A stretch of 64,000 nt of DNA from Byssothecium circinans (taxonomy: Eukaryota > Ascomycota > Dothideomycetes > Pleosporales > Massarinaceae): positions 186,001-250,000 of the forward strand of contig ML976985.1 in assembly GCA_010015675.1 (NCBI GenBank), written 5' to 3'. Made by a program: the position numbers and the translations under genes. The notes under the pieces were generated by a model. It had not been told where the DNA came from, made no database searches, and was given only the letters and a program-made list of their open reading frames with translations. Positions 44,716 through 55,398 of this stretch are shown here, in pieces (positions within the stretch are counted from its first letter, which is position 1; each line of letters starts with the position of its first letter).

Positions 44716-45252
44716 CTAAATACTCTTCCCATCGACTTCCTTCAGCTTCAGCGCATCCAACTCAACACCTTCCAAAGTGCGCACATTAACAGCCGTATAA
44801 TCAGAGAAAAACTCTGGATCCGTACTCTTTGCAAAGCAAGAAGTACCGCACAAAGGGCAGAAATGGTGAGCTATTTTATGCTTGGGAGCGAAGGTGTATT
44901 TCTATCGACATCATCAATCAATGTCGATGCTCCTCCAAAACAGACAAAAGAAGTAGACGAAGGACCAAAAGGATGGGATAGGATAGATACATGGATAACG
45001 TACAGTGAAGTCATCGAGACCGCCTGCGGTGAACGAGAGGTGCTTGTCAGGGATGTAGATGAGGAGGTACCCGTTTCGCGAACAGATACTGCAGTTGCAA
45101 TTTGTGACTTCGCAGGCGGGGTCCGTGAGTGAGGGGGATTGCGTCACGGTGTAGGTGGTGCGCTTGCAGTGGCAGGATCCGGTGTATGTGGTGCTGGGAG
45201 GCGCGGCGGCGGCGGCGACGGTGGGCGGGGAGGGAGAAGCTGTTGTAGACAT
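44716..45252 (-). CDS. GFA/CENP-V family zinc-binding protein
   Basis: Exons are 45004-45252 and 44716-44901, joined over a 102-nt phase-0 intron (GTACGT donor, GATAG acceptor), giving 144 aa. The start MSTTASPSPPTVAA is followed by an alanine/proline-rich tail before the domain. Zinc ligands typical of the GFA fold are visible: GSCHCKRTTY, NCNCSICSRNGYLLIY and, in the second exon, HHFCPLCGTSCFAK, then VNVRTLEGVELDALKLKEVDG at the end. Family members are called glutathione-dependent formaldehyde-activating enzyme-like, but most fungal ones have no proven reaction, so I give no function beyond zinc binding and possible handling of a thiol conjugate. The length is normal for the family. Confidence 0.92.
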
Positions 45253-46186
45253 TTTAAGTTTGTGTGTTTGCAGATTTTGGGGTTCAGATTTCGGTTTTGA
45301 GATTTCGGGATCGAGATGGAAGAAAGTCGAGGATGTCGAGGACGCGTAAGGTTGGAATGGGTGGAGAGGGGAGGGTTCTTATACGCAGAGAGATACGATA
45401 TGAGGCTTCCACAAGAGAGGGCCATGTTGCGTGTCTGAGAAAGTTGTGGACGGTCTAGAACGCGTCTTGGCGATTGAGAGGGGATGGAGCGTGACGCGAA
45501 GTCAGGTGAGTGGCGTTTTTTTGGCGCCGAATGCGGTGTTGGGGATGCGAGGAGTGCGAGATAAGTGTACGTGGTTGGAGGCGGTTATTGGATGAGGCAG
45601 TGGTGAAGATTAAAGCAGTGGAAAGTGTCAGGGATGGAGGCGATGTGCATCGGTAGAGGGGAGATACGTTTACGGATGGGATTGCGAATACGAGGGGATG
45701 GTACGGATGGGTGTTTCCAGGGAGAAAGTTATGATGGAGGATTAGGCGACAGGTGAAGTAAGGGAGCAAGGCGCACACTTCGTTGTTGAACTTGGATCAT
45801 GCTCCAGTGCAGGAAAAAGAGCCGTCCTAAACGGCAATACAAAGGCAACGCATTTTTATGCTCTGCGGTAACGTATACGATTTCCCAAAATAGGGCTTGG
45901 CTCATAATGCTCTGTCTTCTCGACGAAATCTTCGTCTGGGTCAGGTTTGACTTCCATCACAGGCCGCTCTCCTGTTAAACGCTTGGTGGCCGATTCTTAC
46001 AGAGGTGACCATGAAGCCAGCGACAACCGTAAGAAGATACTTCCCGGCATGGAAAAGGCTTGTCATTTGAGCTCACAAAATTTCGGAAATACCACACCAT
46101 AGGAGGTACACCACCGCCAGCCTTGTCCGCATCCCAAGCGTGGTCGAAAGGCTGGGGGTAGTGACGGTAAAGTCCCCAATTACGAT
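45253..46186. other. Intergenic region with ambiguous open frames
   Basis: 934 nt. A minus-strand frame at 45975-46220 encodes a W-, P- and C-containing peptide (ending CREVSSYGCRWLHGHLC) but has no start or splice context that I can defend, and it overlaps the weak plus-strand gene. A frame at 45455-45778 (-) has no features. No gene is called. Confidence 0.35.
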
Positions 46187-46870
46187 ATGTTGGATAAAGA
46201 GGCAAGCAAGGTACAGGCAAAGAAACAGCAACATCCTACTGGTTACCACATTTCCCTTCGGACGCCACTGAACCCAACAGTCAATTTTCCCACCAGAATG
46301 GCCTTGGTACCTGTGAAATCACAGCAGTTTAGTAACGCATCGCCCGACGACAGCTCTAATCACACGAAACTTGACGCTTTAGCTCCCTCCTTAGGACGCC
46401 GCCCTTCCACAGGAGACACAGGAGATCACCACCCACTAGCAAGTCACCTAGAAGGTCTCAACATCACTCCTTCTGGAACCTTCAAGACGATTGCTTCAAC
46501 ATCCAGCTATACGAGTGTACCTGGGCGCACTGAAGCTAGAGTTGCAGAAAAGAGTTCCAAAGGCAAAGAGAAAACTATGGAAGAACGGTCCAAGCCAGGT
46601 CCAACTCGAACAGACAGGAGAGCTAGAATATCGGCAACTCCTTGCAACAGGCCTTCACCAACAAAGACACCAGACCTTTTTATGCGTTCTCCAGCACTTT
46701 CTTCAAACACTTGCAGGCAGTCTAATAATGCACCTCATGAGACCCGGAACCAAAACCCTATACGAAATACGGGAAATGCTGAAGCAACTAGCCTTTTAAA
46801 CAGAGATTTTGTTACCTATCCGCAGCGACCCCAACCTCCTCCAACTCTCTTCGAACATTCCACTTCATGA
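46187..46870 (+). CDS. Hypothetical low-complexity protein, weak
   Basis: The frame has 227 codons with ATGs at 46187 and 46298 (MALVPVKSQQFSN). The composition is rich in S, T, P, R and N with no hydrophobic core, as in disordered regulatory proteins (for example GLNITPSGTFKTIAS and KSSKGKEKTMEERSKPG). A second basic segment in another frame just downstream, about 46925-47017 (RQRRTPKRTSMTRADPVQM), looks like a possible further exon, but I could not find a convincing splice junction to it. No family is recognised. It may be a real gene with an unresolved 3' end or an accidental frame. Confidence 0.35.
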   Translation: MLDKEASKVQAKKQQHPTGYHISLRTPLNPTVNFPTRMALVPVKSQQFSNASPDDSSNHTKLDALAPSLGRRPSTGDTGDHHPLASHLEGLNITPSGTFKTIASTSSYTSVPGRTEARVAEKSSKGKEKTMEERSKPGPTRTDRRARISATPCNRPSPTKTPDLFMRSPALSSNTCRQSNNAPHETRNQNPIRNTGNAEATSLLNRDFVTYPQRPQPPPTLFEHSTS

Positions 46871-47628
46871 AACTAGGGTGGTAACATCGACCAGAACGCT
46901 GGTTCAACCCCGACAGGAACAATCACTAGGCAACGGAGGACTCCCAAACGCACAAGCATGACACGGGCAGACCCAGTTCAAATGAGGACCCCGTCAAGAA
47001 TCATAAAGAGCTGCTAGACGAGAAAGCTTAACCTTTAGTCCATAGCGGAAATGGGCTTGGCTAGCTTCCTCAACAAGCAGTTATGAATATGGTACTAGCA
47101 ATCAGGAGATTGAGAGAGCTTCGTTCAAGTTCCACATTGTGTTGGAGTCTGTTGTCGGAATTTCGTGGCTGGCATCCTGAGAGAGGAGGGTTCTGCTAAT
47201 CTTTCTGTTTCTTTGCTGTACGTTTCCATGTATTTGTAGTGCTTCTTTGTCAAGAAATAGCTTAGTTAGCAATTATTGTAACACAGTTTAGAGGCACCGA
47301 GAGCATGTGTGAGAGGACGTGAAGTGATGTATTCAGGAGACTTAGGATTTGAGGCTGCATACGGAGGTGGCGGTGGCTAGTCCTGATGAGGATAGTGAAT
47401 CGGGAAGAACAGTTCAGTCTTTCAATTATTCCGATTAATGTTCAACAGTGAGTTTTCTTGCTCCATTGGGTGGCTTGTCATAGGTTTTCCGCTTCAGGTA
47501 CGTTCGTGCCTATTGGTCAACATTAAACAACGTTATTTTTCTTACCAACCTCGTCACGGCAGTGTGAATTTCAGAGAGTGAATGAAGAGTGGGTGTAGCA
47601 AGAGAACCGGTTCATCCGAACTGGTACC
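46871..47628. other. Intergenic region
   Basis: 758 nt. It may include the unresolved 3' exon of the preceding weak gene (about 46925-47017). From 47100 on it is AT-rich noncoding sequence that should hold the promoter of the ankyrin gene. Confidence 0.4.
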
Positions 47629-49293
47629 ATGACGTCGGCGGGGGCTGATCCTGCTGAGCCACACAGTGCGGCTGAATCCTTGACCTCCACCACTCATGAG
47701 CCGCCTTTCTCATCATCCCACCTTGTCGGCATCTATAGAAAGAAAAGATTGTCCCAACCTGCATTACTGCCTTCGCAACCTCAGTTCCACTATTCCTTCT
47801 ATGCGCCGCTTTCTCTTTTCACGACAACCGTCGGTTCGAGCATGGCCAGCAGCACCAACACCCTGACGGCTGAAAGTACGACTGTGCATGATGCACGACA
47901 TCCTGTAACCAGTGACACTCCAAATCCAGACGAACCACCATCCCCGACCTCACTTCGACCAAGCCTCTCATGGAAGTCATTCCGTTCGTCCATCTCCCTC
48001 CCGGAGAAGGCATCGGCGAACCTGGGATGGGCAATCGCTCTTCTTAGTGTGCTTTTCACTATCGTCTCTCTTTCACCGGCGTTCAGGTCTCAGGGTATGT
48101 CGGAAAGGGCATTGAAACTTGCGGAGTGGACAGCCTTGAAAGACTTCATTGAGGAGTGCAGAGAGGAATTGGCGGCTGGTGTACAAAGCCAAGTGTGCCT
48201 CAGAGCCATGGATGCAAAGCTACCTCCGCCTCCATACATCCAGTCAGGCATACTCGATCGTGTGAGGAGGAATTTGATGCATGTCACAGTGGAACACAAT
48301 GGCACGATCAGCATCCCAGAAGTTGGACACCGAGACCTTGGTAGACCAGGAAGGATACAGGATGTCTTCGCCGGTAGCGTCATCGTAATAGCTTGCATTT
48401 CGATCTTTATTGCCTTCAGAACACGTCGCGTCAAACATCGACCCCAAATCCTAAGGACTGAGTCAAAAGACGAAGAGCTTCTCTCACCAACTCCACCACC
48501 AACGACAACACCAACGATCCGGCACCCACCAACACACCCCTTGAATCCGAATACTCTCCGCCGTCGCCGGCCTATCCGTTCCCACCCCATCTACACGCAT
48601 AGCAGTCTCGAAAGCGCCTTCCACCATTCCGACCTCACCGAAATCCGCCTCCGTCTCCAAAACGGAGAGGACGTCAACGACCATTGGCCCTATCTAATCT
48701 ACAAACTAGCCATCACGCCCCCATCTATCGACACACCCAAGCGCCTCGAGATCGCGCGTCTCTGTCTCGATTTCGGCGCAGATGTAAACGCGTTGAAAGG
48801 ATGGAACGGCCAATCCGCACTCATGATCGCCATCCACTTCGGCAACGTTGACGTGGCGAAATTGCTCATCGTCAACGGGGCTACAGTAGGCTATTCGCCG
48901 CGCGACTCCAACCTCACAGCTCTCCACCGCTGTGTTCGTCTCGCCGTGACGGGAGTATCCAAAGACGCACTGGAGATTATGAAATTGCTCTTCGAATACG
49001 GAGCGGAACCCAATCAAATGGACCGCACGGGGGAAACGGCATTGCATAAACTTCTCATTGATGCATGGTGGAGAAGAGATAGACCCACAGTGATGAAGAA
49101 GTTGGAGCCTGTAGCTTTATGTCTGGTAGACCACGGGGCGGATTTGCCGAAGAGTATCAAGGAGAAGTATGTTGAGGGGAATCCGCTTTGGGAGATTGCT
49201 TGGAGGGCGATTTGGAGGAGGGAGGATGAGAGGAGATTAGGGAATGGATCACTGTCGCGAGAACCGATGATCATGATCGATGATATCATGTAA
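47629..49293 (+). CDS. Ankyrin-repeat protein with two membrane segments
   Basis: One exon of 554 aa. The N-terminal 70 residues are disordered; the ATG at 47842 (MASSTNT) is an alternative start. A first hydrophobic segment (LGWAIALLSVLFTIVSLSPAF) lies near residues 132-152 and a second (VFAGSVIVIACISIFIAF) near 246-263. Between them is a ~90-residue loop with two cysteines and an N-glycosylation sequon (HNGT), which suggests a luminal or extracellular loop. After a proline/threonine-rich linker, ankyrin-like repeats run from about 325 to 500, with recognisable units LEIARLCLDFGADVNAL, SALMIAIHFGNVDVAKLLIVNGA and ALEIMKLLFEYGAEPNQMDRTGETALHKLL. The function is unknown; the layout suggests a membrane protein with a cytosolic protein-binding platform. 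The gene is intronless. Confidence 0.8.
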   Translation: MTSAGADPAEPHSAAESLTSTTHEPPFSSSHLVGIYRKKRLSQPALLPSQPQFHYSFYAPLSLFTTTVGSSMASSTNTLTAESTTVHDARHPVTSDTPNPDEPPSPTSLRPSLSWKSFRSSISLPEKASANLGWAIALLSVLFTIVSLSPAFRSQGMSERALKLAEWTALKDFIEECREELAAGVQSQVCLRAMDAKLPPPPYIQSGILDRVRRNLMHVTVEHNGTISIPEVGHRDLGRPGRIQDVFAGSVIVIACISIFIAFRTRRVKHRPQILRTESKDEELLSPTPPPTTTPTIRHPPTHPLNPNTLRRRRPIRSHPIYTHSSLESAFHHSDLTEIRLRLQNGEDVNDHWPYLIYKLAITPPSIDTPKRLEIARLCLDFGADVNALKGWNGQSALMIAIHFGNVDVAKLLIVNGATVGYSPRDSNLTALHRCVRLAVTGVSKDALEIMKLLFEYGAEPNQMDRTGETALHKLLIDAWWRRDRPTVMKKLEPVALCLVDHGADLPKSIKEKYVEGNPLWEIAWRAIWRREDERRLGNGSLSREPMIMIDDIM

Positions 49294-49937
49294 CTCAGGT
49301 GTTGCTCCTTCTGGAATTTCTTCTTGTATGTATTAGGACCATGTTCGTAAAGAAGTCTTCGTTTCGAGATACTATGTATAAATGCCACAAGGCTGAGACT
49401 GAAAAGAGCCTACAGCCTGAGCTGAGTGTGAGCCCCTGTCAGACAATCTACGAAAACATGGGTCTAGGTCTCAATGAGTAATATGATATTGCACGTTGTA
49501 CTGGGCTGTACGTGCAGAAGTCCTGATTCGCTCGAACTGAAGGTCTGTATGCGGGTATCGAGCGAAGCGAGGTAGTGCGTGGCGCGAGTAGCAGGATGTT
49601 GCAGGACAGTATGCAAGAGATTAGCAAAGGCTGTGCAAGCTAAGCCCTCAGGCTTCTCCGTTACTTTGTCAGCCTATTTATGTCTCGCTTTTCCTCTAAC
49701 CTATGTTTGAACTTGACGGAAACTCAACAACTACTTGATCTTCTCTTTCCGGGCAAGCCTCCACCTCCACAAAAGCCGGAAAAGATCCCGATAAAATTAT
49801 CCTCAGCAACCTAGTGTCTGTGGTAGGATTGATTATCTTGAGGGTTTCATCGCGGAAAGGCATTGTGCCAGTATGAGCATATCTCAAACACAGCTGACAT
49901 TTGTTCCAAACAGAGGTCGCAAAACCGAGTTCATGTT
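49294..49937. other. Intergenic region
   Basis: 644 nt between two plus-strand genes. Only short open frames are present. Nothing is recognised. Confidence 0.4.
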
Positions 49938-52403
49938 ATGGGGCGCGACGGCTACAACGGTGGCTCTCCCTACGTAGGAGGAGGACCAAAAGCAAGCGGA
50001 CCCCTCCCCCTCCCAAACCTCACCCTCACCAAGGTGGTCCCCGAAAACATCGAGCTAGACGCCATTTACTCGTCTGGAGTTGGCCTCCGCAACGAGTGCG
50101 GAGACCGTCAACCCGAGTTTGGATATCGCGTTGCCAAAAAGACGCCAAGTTCGGACTTGCAGACTGAATCACGATTGTGGATCATATTCTCCCTTTTTCG
50201 GAACAAGAAGAAGAATAGACAGCAGAGGAGCGAGCAGCGGCAGAAGCCCGTTATTTGGATCCCCGCGTCTGTGCTTTTAGAGCGCTGGCCGGTTTTGGCA
50301 TCAGAATTCCATATCAAGAACCCTACGGCTCATAGGCCTTACGGTTACGAGCCTTCTCTACCACCTGTGGTCGCGGAAAGCAATGGCGGCTCCACCGCTT
50401 CCAATTCCGCCACTTGCACAGAGTAAGGGACACAATGAGTCTAACAAAAGTGGTGTTACATCCTCGTGGTCCTATCGAAATTACCCGGCCGGTGGATCCT
50501 CAGTATTGAGCTACGAAACTAAAGATGCGAACAGTGAGTCAATGCACAGCAACAAGGTCACTTCCATGCTGATTGTAATCCCCAGAACCATTCTACGGAT
50601 CTCCGGTTTCGAATCGGATTAATTTCAGCGCCTTTATCAATTCAATGGACAACCCATCTTTTGCCTACTTCTCCCTCATCCGGGAGTATGCGTCCCGGCC
50701 ACTCCAAGGATATGCTCTCCATTACGAATCACTATACCGAGCTCTAGTATCTCAAACAGCGGACGAGGAAAAGCTGTGCCGGGTATCCACCGTGGAATTT
50801 CTTCCCCATGGGACGAGATCGAAAACCTTCGACAACTACGAGGAGTTCAAGACATACCTGGACATCGAAAGCCGCACAGACGCTCCGAGTAAACAACGAC
50901 GGCTCTTCATCCTAGAAGACCTCCCCGTCAGATATGTCTGCATGCTTGGCTCGCGATTCCGTATCCATCCCACTGTTTTCGCGCGCCACTTTAGCACGGA
51001 GGATAGCTCGACGACATCGAACACACTGACCACATTTCCTTCTTGTGACAAGGAGCACACGGTCGATGGCCTTCGTTACGAAACTGACGACGAAGACGAA
51101 GACGGAATCGAGACTGACGATGCTAAGCGGCGATTCACCCTCCGTTACCCTATTGTCATGCCGCACATCCCCAACAAGCAACATCCCGATCCCAAGATCT
51201 GCCCTCCATGGTTCAAACCAAGCTACCGGCGCACTGATCACAGCGCGTATCCCAACTTCATAGTAGAGCGGGTGCTTTCCACGCCTACACGATACGATCA
51301 GTGGGATTCGAGAGGTGGGATTGCCGAGCTGGAGGGCCAAGTGACGTATTGGTCTCAGGCGTTGAATAGTGGCGATTGGAATGGTGAGTTTTTCGTCTCT
51401 CATGTGGGATTATGAAGTCGAACATGATACCATTGATTTGGATAGAAACCCAACATCGTGCTAACACGTGAAAGCTATCCTTCTAGTGGATCCCTGTCTC
51501 AAAGACCCCTCGCATATCGCCCTCATCAAGGGATCCTCCTACCCAAACCTCAGTCGGGAAATCCGCTATCCCGAACTCGACGACCACGACAAAGTAGAAA
51601 TCGCCCCCAATCCACTGCAATGGCACCCCAGCGCCGCGTTTACGAGATACATCCTCCACGACGACATTCTCACGCACTTGTCTGTCGCGGATACTAGCCC
51701 AGGCAACACGCCCCTGGCTGTCACTCCTTTTATCCGTGGATACGTTATCAGTAAATGGATAGCCTATCTCAATCACATTCATATTTGCTATTCGCATACT
51801 CGCTCAGCGCTCGTGTCGGACAGTGCTCGCGCAACCCGCAACCCTGCAAAGGGCAATATTGGTCTGGCAGCGCATATTACGCGGTGGGGAGCCGACTGGA
51901 AGGAATGGATGTTTGAACGGATAACGCATTTCACCACAGACCTTTCAGTCTACCGTCTCCACATGGAAGCCAACATGCGCGCCTTGGGCATCGACATCGA
52001 AGACGCCAACAGCCACGGCGTGGTTGGAAAACGCGAAACGCAAATGTGGCAACATCTGCGCTCTTGCTGTATCGATCTTCAGGAAATTATAAAAACTCTG
52101 GCTAGCTTGTACACGCAGGTCGTGGCAATCAGAGAGGCGCAGACTAGCAATATGCAGGCGGAGTCCGTGCAGTGGCTCACTGGTTTGGGGACGTTGTTTG
52201 TGCCGTTGTCGATTGTGGCGGGTGTTATGTCCATGGGTGGCGAGTTCTTGCCGGGTGAGAGTAGGTTTTGGGTGTACTTTGCTGTTGTGGTGCCGTTGTT
52301 GTTGATCATGAGTGCGCTGCTGGTTGGAATATCTGGATGGCAGGGCAAAATCCAACGATGGGGAAGGATGCGGAGTGAGAAATGGAGTCGAGGTACGGCG
52401 TAG
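49938..52403 (+). CDS. CorA-like divalent cation transporter family protein
   Basis: The secure part is three exons: up to 50533, 50586-51383 and 51475-52403 (introns 52 and 91 nt). The protein ends with the CorA-type pair of membrane helices: GTLFVPLSIVAGVMSMGGEF, a short loop, then WVYFAVVVPLLLIMSALLVGI, preceded by a long helical stretch (LASLYTQVVAIREAQTSNMQ) that forms the pore-lining stalk in CorA proteins. The GMN motif of true CorA channels is not present after the first helix; SMGGEF takes its place. The 5' end is uncertain. A frame from ATG 49938 (MGRDGYNGGSPYV) runs to 50426 and the next exon's frame is open from ATG 50383. They can be joined in phase at 50424 only by a 28-nt GTAAGG...AAAAG intron, which is very short. 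An alternative is a start at 50383. Transport of Mg2+ or a related ion is inferred from the fold. Confidence 0.7.
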
Positions 52404-54006
52404 TGTGGAAGATGCGACCTGGAACTTTGTGCTTCGATAGGAGTATTAGTCGTAGAAAGGATTCCTCCATAAACGCTCAACGTGAATGGATTCAAGCAGT
52501 CGGAGATTACTCAGTACAAAGCATGGCAGTTCAATAAAAAAGCTTATCTCAACCAAGGGAAGCTTATCGACATCTACACCTCCACAGGTCCATCCAAAGT
52601 TCTTTCTTCGACTTGTTGCGTGAAAGTTGTTCTCTCCTTCCTGAACGCTCTTGCCTGGTGGTTTCATCTGGTCCATACCACGTGATCTCGTCTCATCTCG
52701 CGTCCGCACCCTCTGCACCCCTAACCCCTACCTCAGGCTCACAACATCGCGCACACCTTCCCCCATTCATCACTGTGCATTTGTACCACAACACTGACAA
52801 TAATGGTCCTCCACGTAAGCTCAGCATCGGACACCACCCACACGACCTTAGCAGCGCCATGCATACCAGTCAGCTCCGCCGCGTACCGCACATTTTCCGA
52901 CGCCGACCTGCCGACCTGTCGACCTCTCGAGTCTGACCCTTCTCCATCACGGGATTCATGGTGCGACACCAAGGGGGGCCGCGACCGCGACCGCGTATTC
53001 TTTCACCGTTTAGGTACTACCAATCCATGATTTAGGGCCTTCCGAGTCCCAGCCTTTTCTTCACCGGAACCTTTTCGCCAGGACGGAGAAATTTTGTTCG
53101 AGGGCCCGCAATAATACCTCATCGCATGCATTCCATGATTGTTCGAGAATGCCGACTATGGCGGGCGCGATGTGGGGCTACTTACTTATGGCTTGAAGCA
53201 TTGAAGCCTTTGGGCGAAGTTGCGAAAGATGTGGGCCGGGATTTCGTTCTTTTCGCGGAGAAAAGTTTTTAGGTCGGGTTGGTGCGCGGGACGATGGTTT
53301 GCTGTTGAGATGCAGGGGGGAATGATGGACGTAACACTACTATGTAGCACTAGTATGTACCAGCGGTAGTACCACCCACGCCGCCAACGATGCACGACAT
53401 GTGGATTGTTCAAATTGTTGGGGTCATCGTACAACGATGCACAATGTTGTACGGAGTACGGTACTTCATATCTAAAACACCGGTACGTGGTTCGCTTCTC
53501 ACAATTGCATGCATGCACCTCGCACGACTGCATAATCCTCAATTCAATGCCATGATTTGTATTAAGTCCGCCTCTTACAGACAGGAATCAATGCTCGCAC
53601 TTCTGCGACACAAGATTCCAAAAACTTCGTATCCACTTTACCCACAATTATAGACAGGAAATATTACAGGCGTCTTTGCCTCTCGACCATCTCTCTCTCT
53701 CTCTCTCTCGGCCTTTGCACAGTCTCGGAAACGCAAAGGAAAAAGGTGTGAATAGATGGAAAATTTGAACTTTCTTCATGAAATGAGCCACGCCACGCTG
53801 ATGCAACCATGACCACACTCCGCACTCCGAGCTTTTGCGCAAAGCTTTCGGGATTTATTAAGCGTATGTAGATTCGCTCCAGTGCAACTGGAAGCGATGA
53901 CAAATGTAAGAAAACATGAAATAGGGTAAAAGTCGTCTTGAGTACTTTTCCAATCCAACAAAACAATGAGAGGGTATCACTCGTTCCTACTCCGCGTCGT
54001 CTCTCT
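52404..54006. other. Convergent gene-poor region
   Basis: 1603 nt between the CorA-like gene and the protease gene. Open frames at 52446-52718 (-) and 52803-53030 (+) have no recognisable content. Contains the CT microsatellite noted separately and a short direct repeat of CGATGCAC near 53388 and 53434. Confidence 0.45.
53691..53709. repeat. CT microsatellite
   Basis: Nine and a half uninterrupted CT dinucleotides, about 300 nt beyond the stop codon of the protease gene on its 3' side. Length variation between isolates is likely. Confidence 0.95.
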
Positions 54007-55398
54007 CTAGAAGCGAACGGGCGAGTCGGTGGACTCAATAACCCATCGCTGGCCGAGGTTGTTGACCAGGTTCTTGGCCCACGATGCCGGGCTTCCAGTG
54101 ACGGTGCGCTTGTCTTCGACGTCGGAGCGCTTAGTGGACGCAGCAACAGCGCCATCCACACCGTTGCTGAGGAGAAGGTTTGCACTTCCGCCCAAGTTGC
54201 CAGTGATGACGTTCTTACGAGCGATCGAGAGGAGCTTGGCCTTGAGCGCCGCGGGGTCCTGGCGGAGAGACGCATCCTGTTCCATCAGGTAGGCCATCAC
54301 ACCCGAGTTCTGAGGGGTAGCCATGGAGGTTCCAGAAAGGAAGTTGATGACGGCGTCACCAGTGTTCCATGCGCTCAGGATCTGCTCGCCGGGTGCGAAG
54401 ATGTCGACGCACTTTCCAATGTTCGAAAAAGATGAAACGGCGTTCCTGATGTTGACTGAGCCAACGGTGATGACGGCAGAGTTGGCACCGCCGAGATGGC
54501 TGGGGGAAATGGTGCAAGCATCAGCACCATCGTTTCCAGCAGCAACAGAAACATGGATACCTTGGTCAAGAGCTCCATCGATAGCCTGGTCCACAGTCTG
54601 AGCAACAGCCTGAAGTCCCCACGACATGCTCATGATGGAACCAACGAAGCCAGGCTGCGTCTTGCGCTTATTATGGTTGTTAATTACCCAGTTCATGCCG
54701 GCAATGGTGTTGGAAGATGAACCAGAACCGTCGTCACCGAGGACCTTGACAGCGATAATGTTGGCGCTTTGGGCAACACCAAACTTGGCACCAGCAGAAG
54801 AGGCTGCAACGTGAGTGCCGTGACCATCTCCATCACCAGCCGAGCCCGAGAAAGAGAATCCCTCGACCGCACGACCGCCAAAGACAGAGTGAGACACACG
54901 AACACCAGTGTCGACGACGTAGATATCTACACCGGCGCCGAGGGACTCATCCTCAAACGAGTAGGTGAAGGTTTGGGCCTGAGGATTACCGGAAGCACCT
55001 GCATTATTGGAGATTCGTTGCAAGCCCCACGGTGAGCTGGACTTTTGAGTGACAAAAGATTGAACCTTTGCTTCCTTCTCCACGAGGCTGACTTCGGCGA
55101 GAGAGTCGAGCAACTTTATGCAATCCTCGGTAGCGTTCATCTGAATGACAGTCCAGGCCGGGTTGTCATGAACGGCGAAGATGCCATCGTCGTCGAGGTT
55201 CCTGCCAATCATTTCGAGGACAGCCTTGGCTTCGGGGTGCTCGTCCTTGTCAAGCATGACATTGACAAACTCCATCTTTCCCGGGACATCTTTGCAGGTC
55301 GAGTTGGTGGTTAGACCGATCAGGCCGGCATCGTCCTCGGAGTGGGTGGCAGCAAGGGCCGTCGAGGCGACGAGGGTTAGGGCGAGAGCAGACTTCAT
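54007..55398 (-). CDS. Secreted subtilisin-like serine protease (S8, proteinase K type)
   Basis: One exon, 463 aa. The signal peptide is MKSALALTLVASTALA. Residues ~40-115 form the I9 inhibitor prodomain (KMEFVNVMLDKDEHPEAKAVLEMI). The catalytic triad is Asp163 (VVDTGV), His193 (GHGTHVAAS) and Ser358 (SGTSMATP), with the oxyanion Asn289 (VAAGNDG). The residues right after the serine motif read PQNSGVMAYLM, where proteinase K-like enzymes normally have PHVAG; the Pro is kept but the His-Val-Ala is replaced. A C-terminal extension of about 60 residues (KRSDVEDKRTVTG...) contains basic sites and may be removed. It is expected to be an extracellular alkaline endopeptidase used in nutrition or host interaction. 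The gene is intronless and stands alone between long gene-free stretches. Confidence 0.95.
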   Translation of the reverse strand: MKSALALTLVASTALAATHSEDDAGLIGLTTNSTCKDVPGKMEFVNVMLDKDEHPEAKAVLEMIGRNLDDDGIFAVHDNPAWTVIQMNATEDCIKLLDSLAEVSLVEKEAKVQSFVTQKSSSPWGLQRISNNAGASGNPQAQTFTYSFEDESLGAGVDIYVVDTGVRVSHSVFGGRAVEGFSFSGSAGDGDGHGTHVAASSAGAKFGVAQSANIIAVKVLGDDGSGSSSNTIAGMNWVINNHNKRKTQPGFVGSIMSMSWGLQAVAQTVDQAIDGALDQGIHVSVAAGNDGADACTISPSHLGGANSAVITVGSVNIRNAVSSFSNIGKCVDIFAPGEQILSAWNTGDAVINFLSGTSMATPQNSGVMAYLMEQDASLRQDPAALKAKLLSIARKNVITGNLGGSANLLLSNGVDGAVAASTKRSDVEDKRTVTGSPASWAKNLVNNLGQRWVIESTDSPVRF

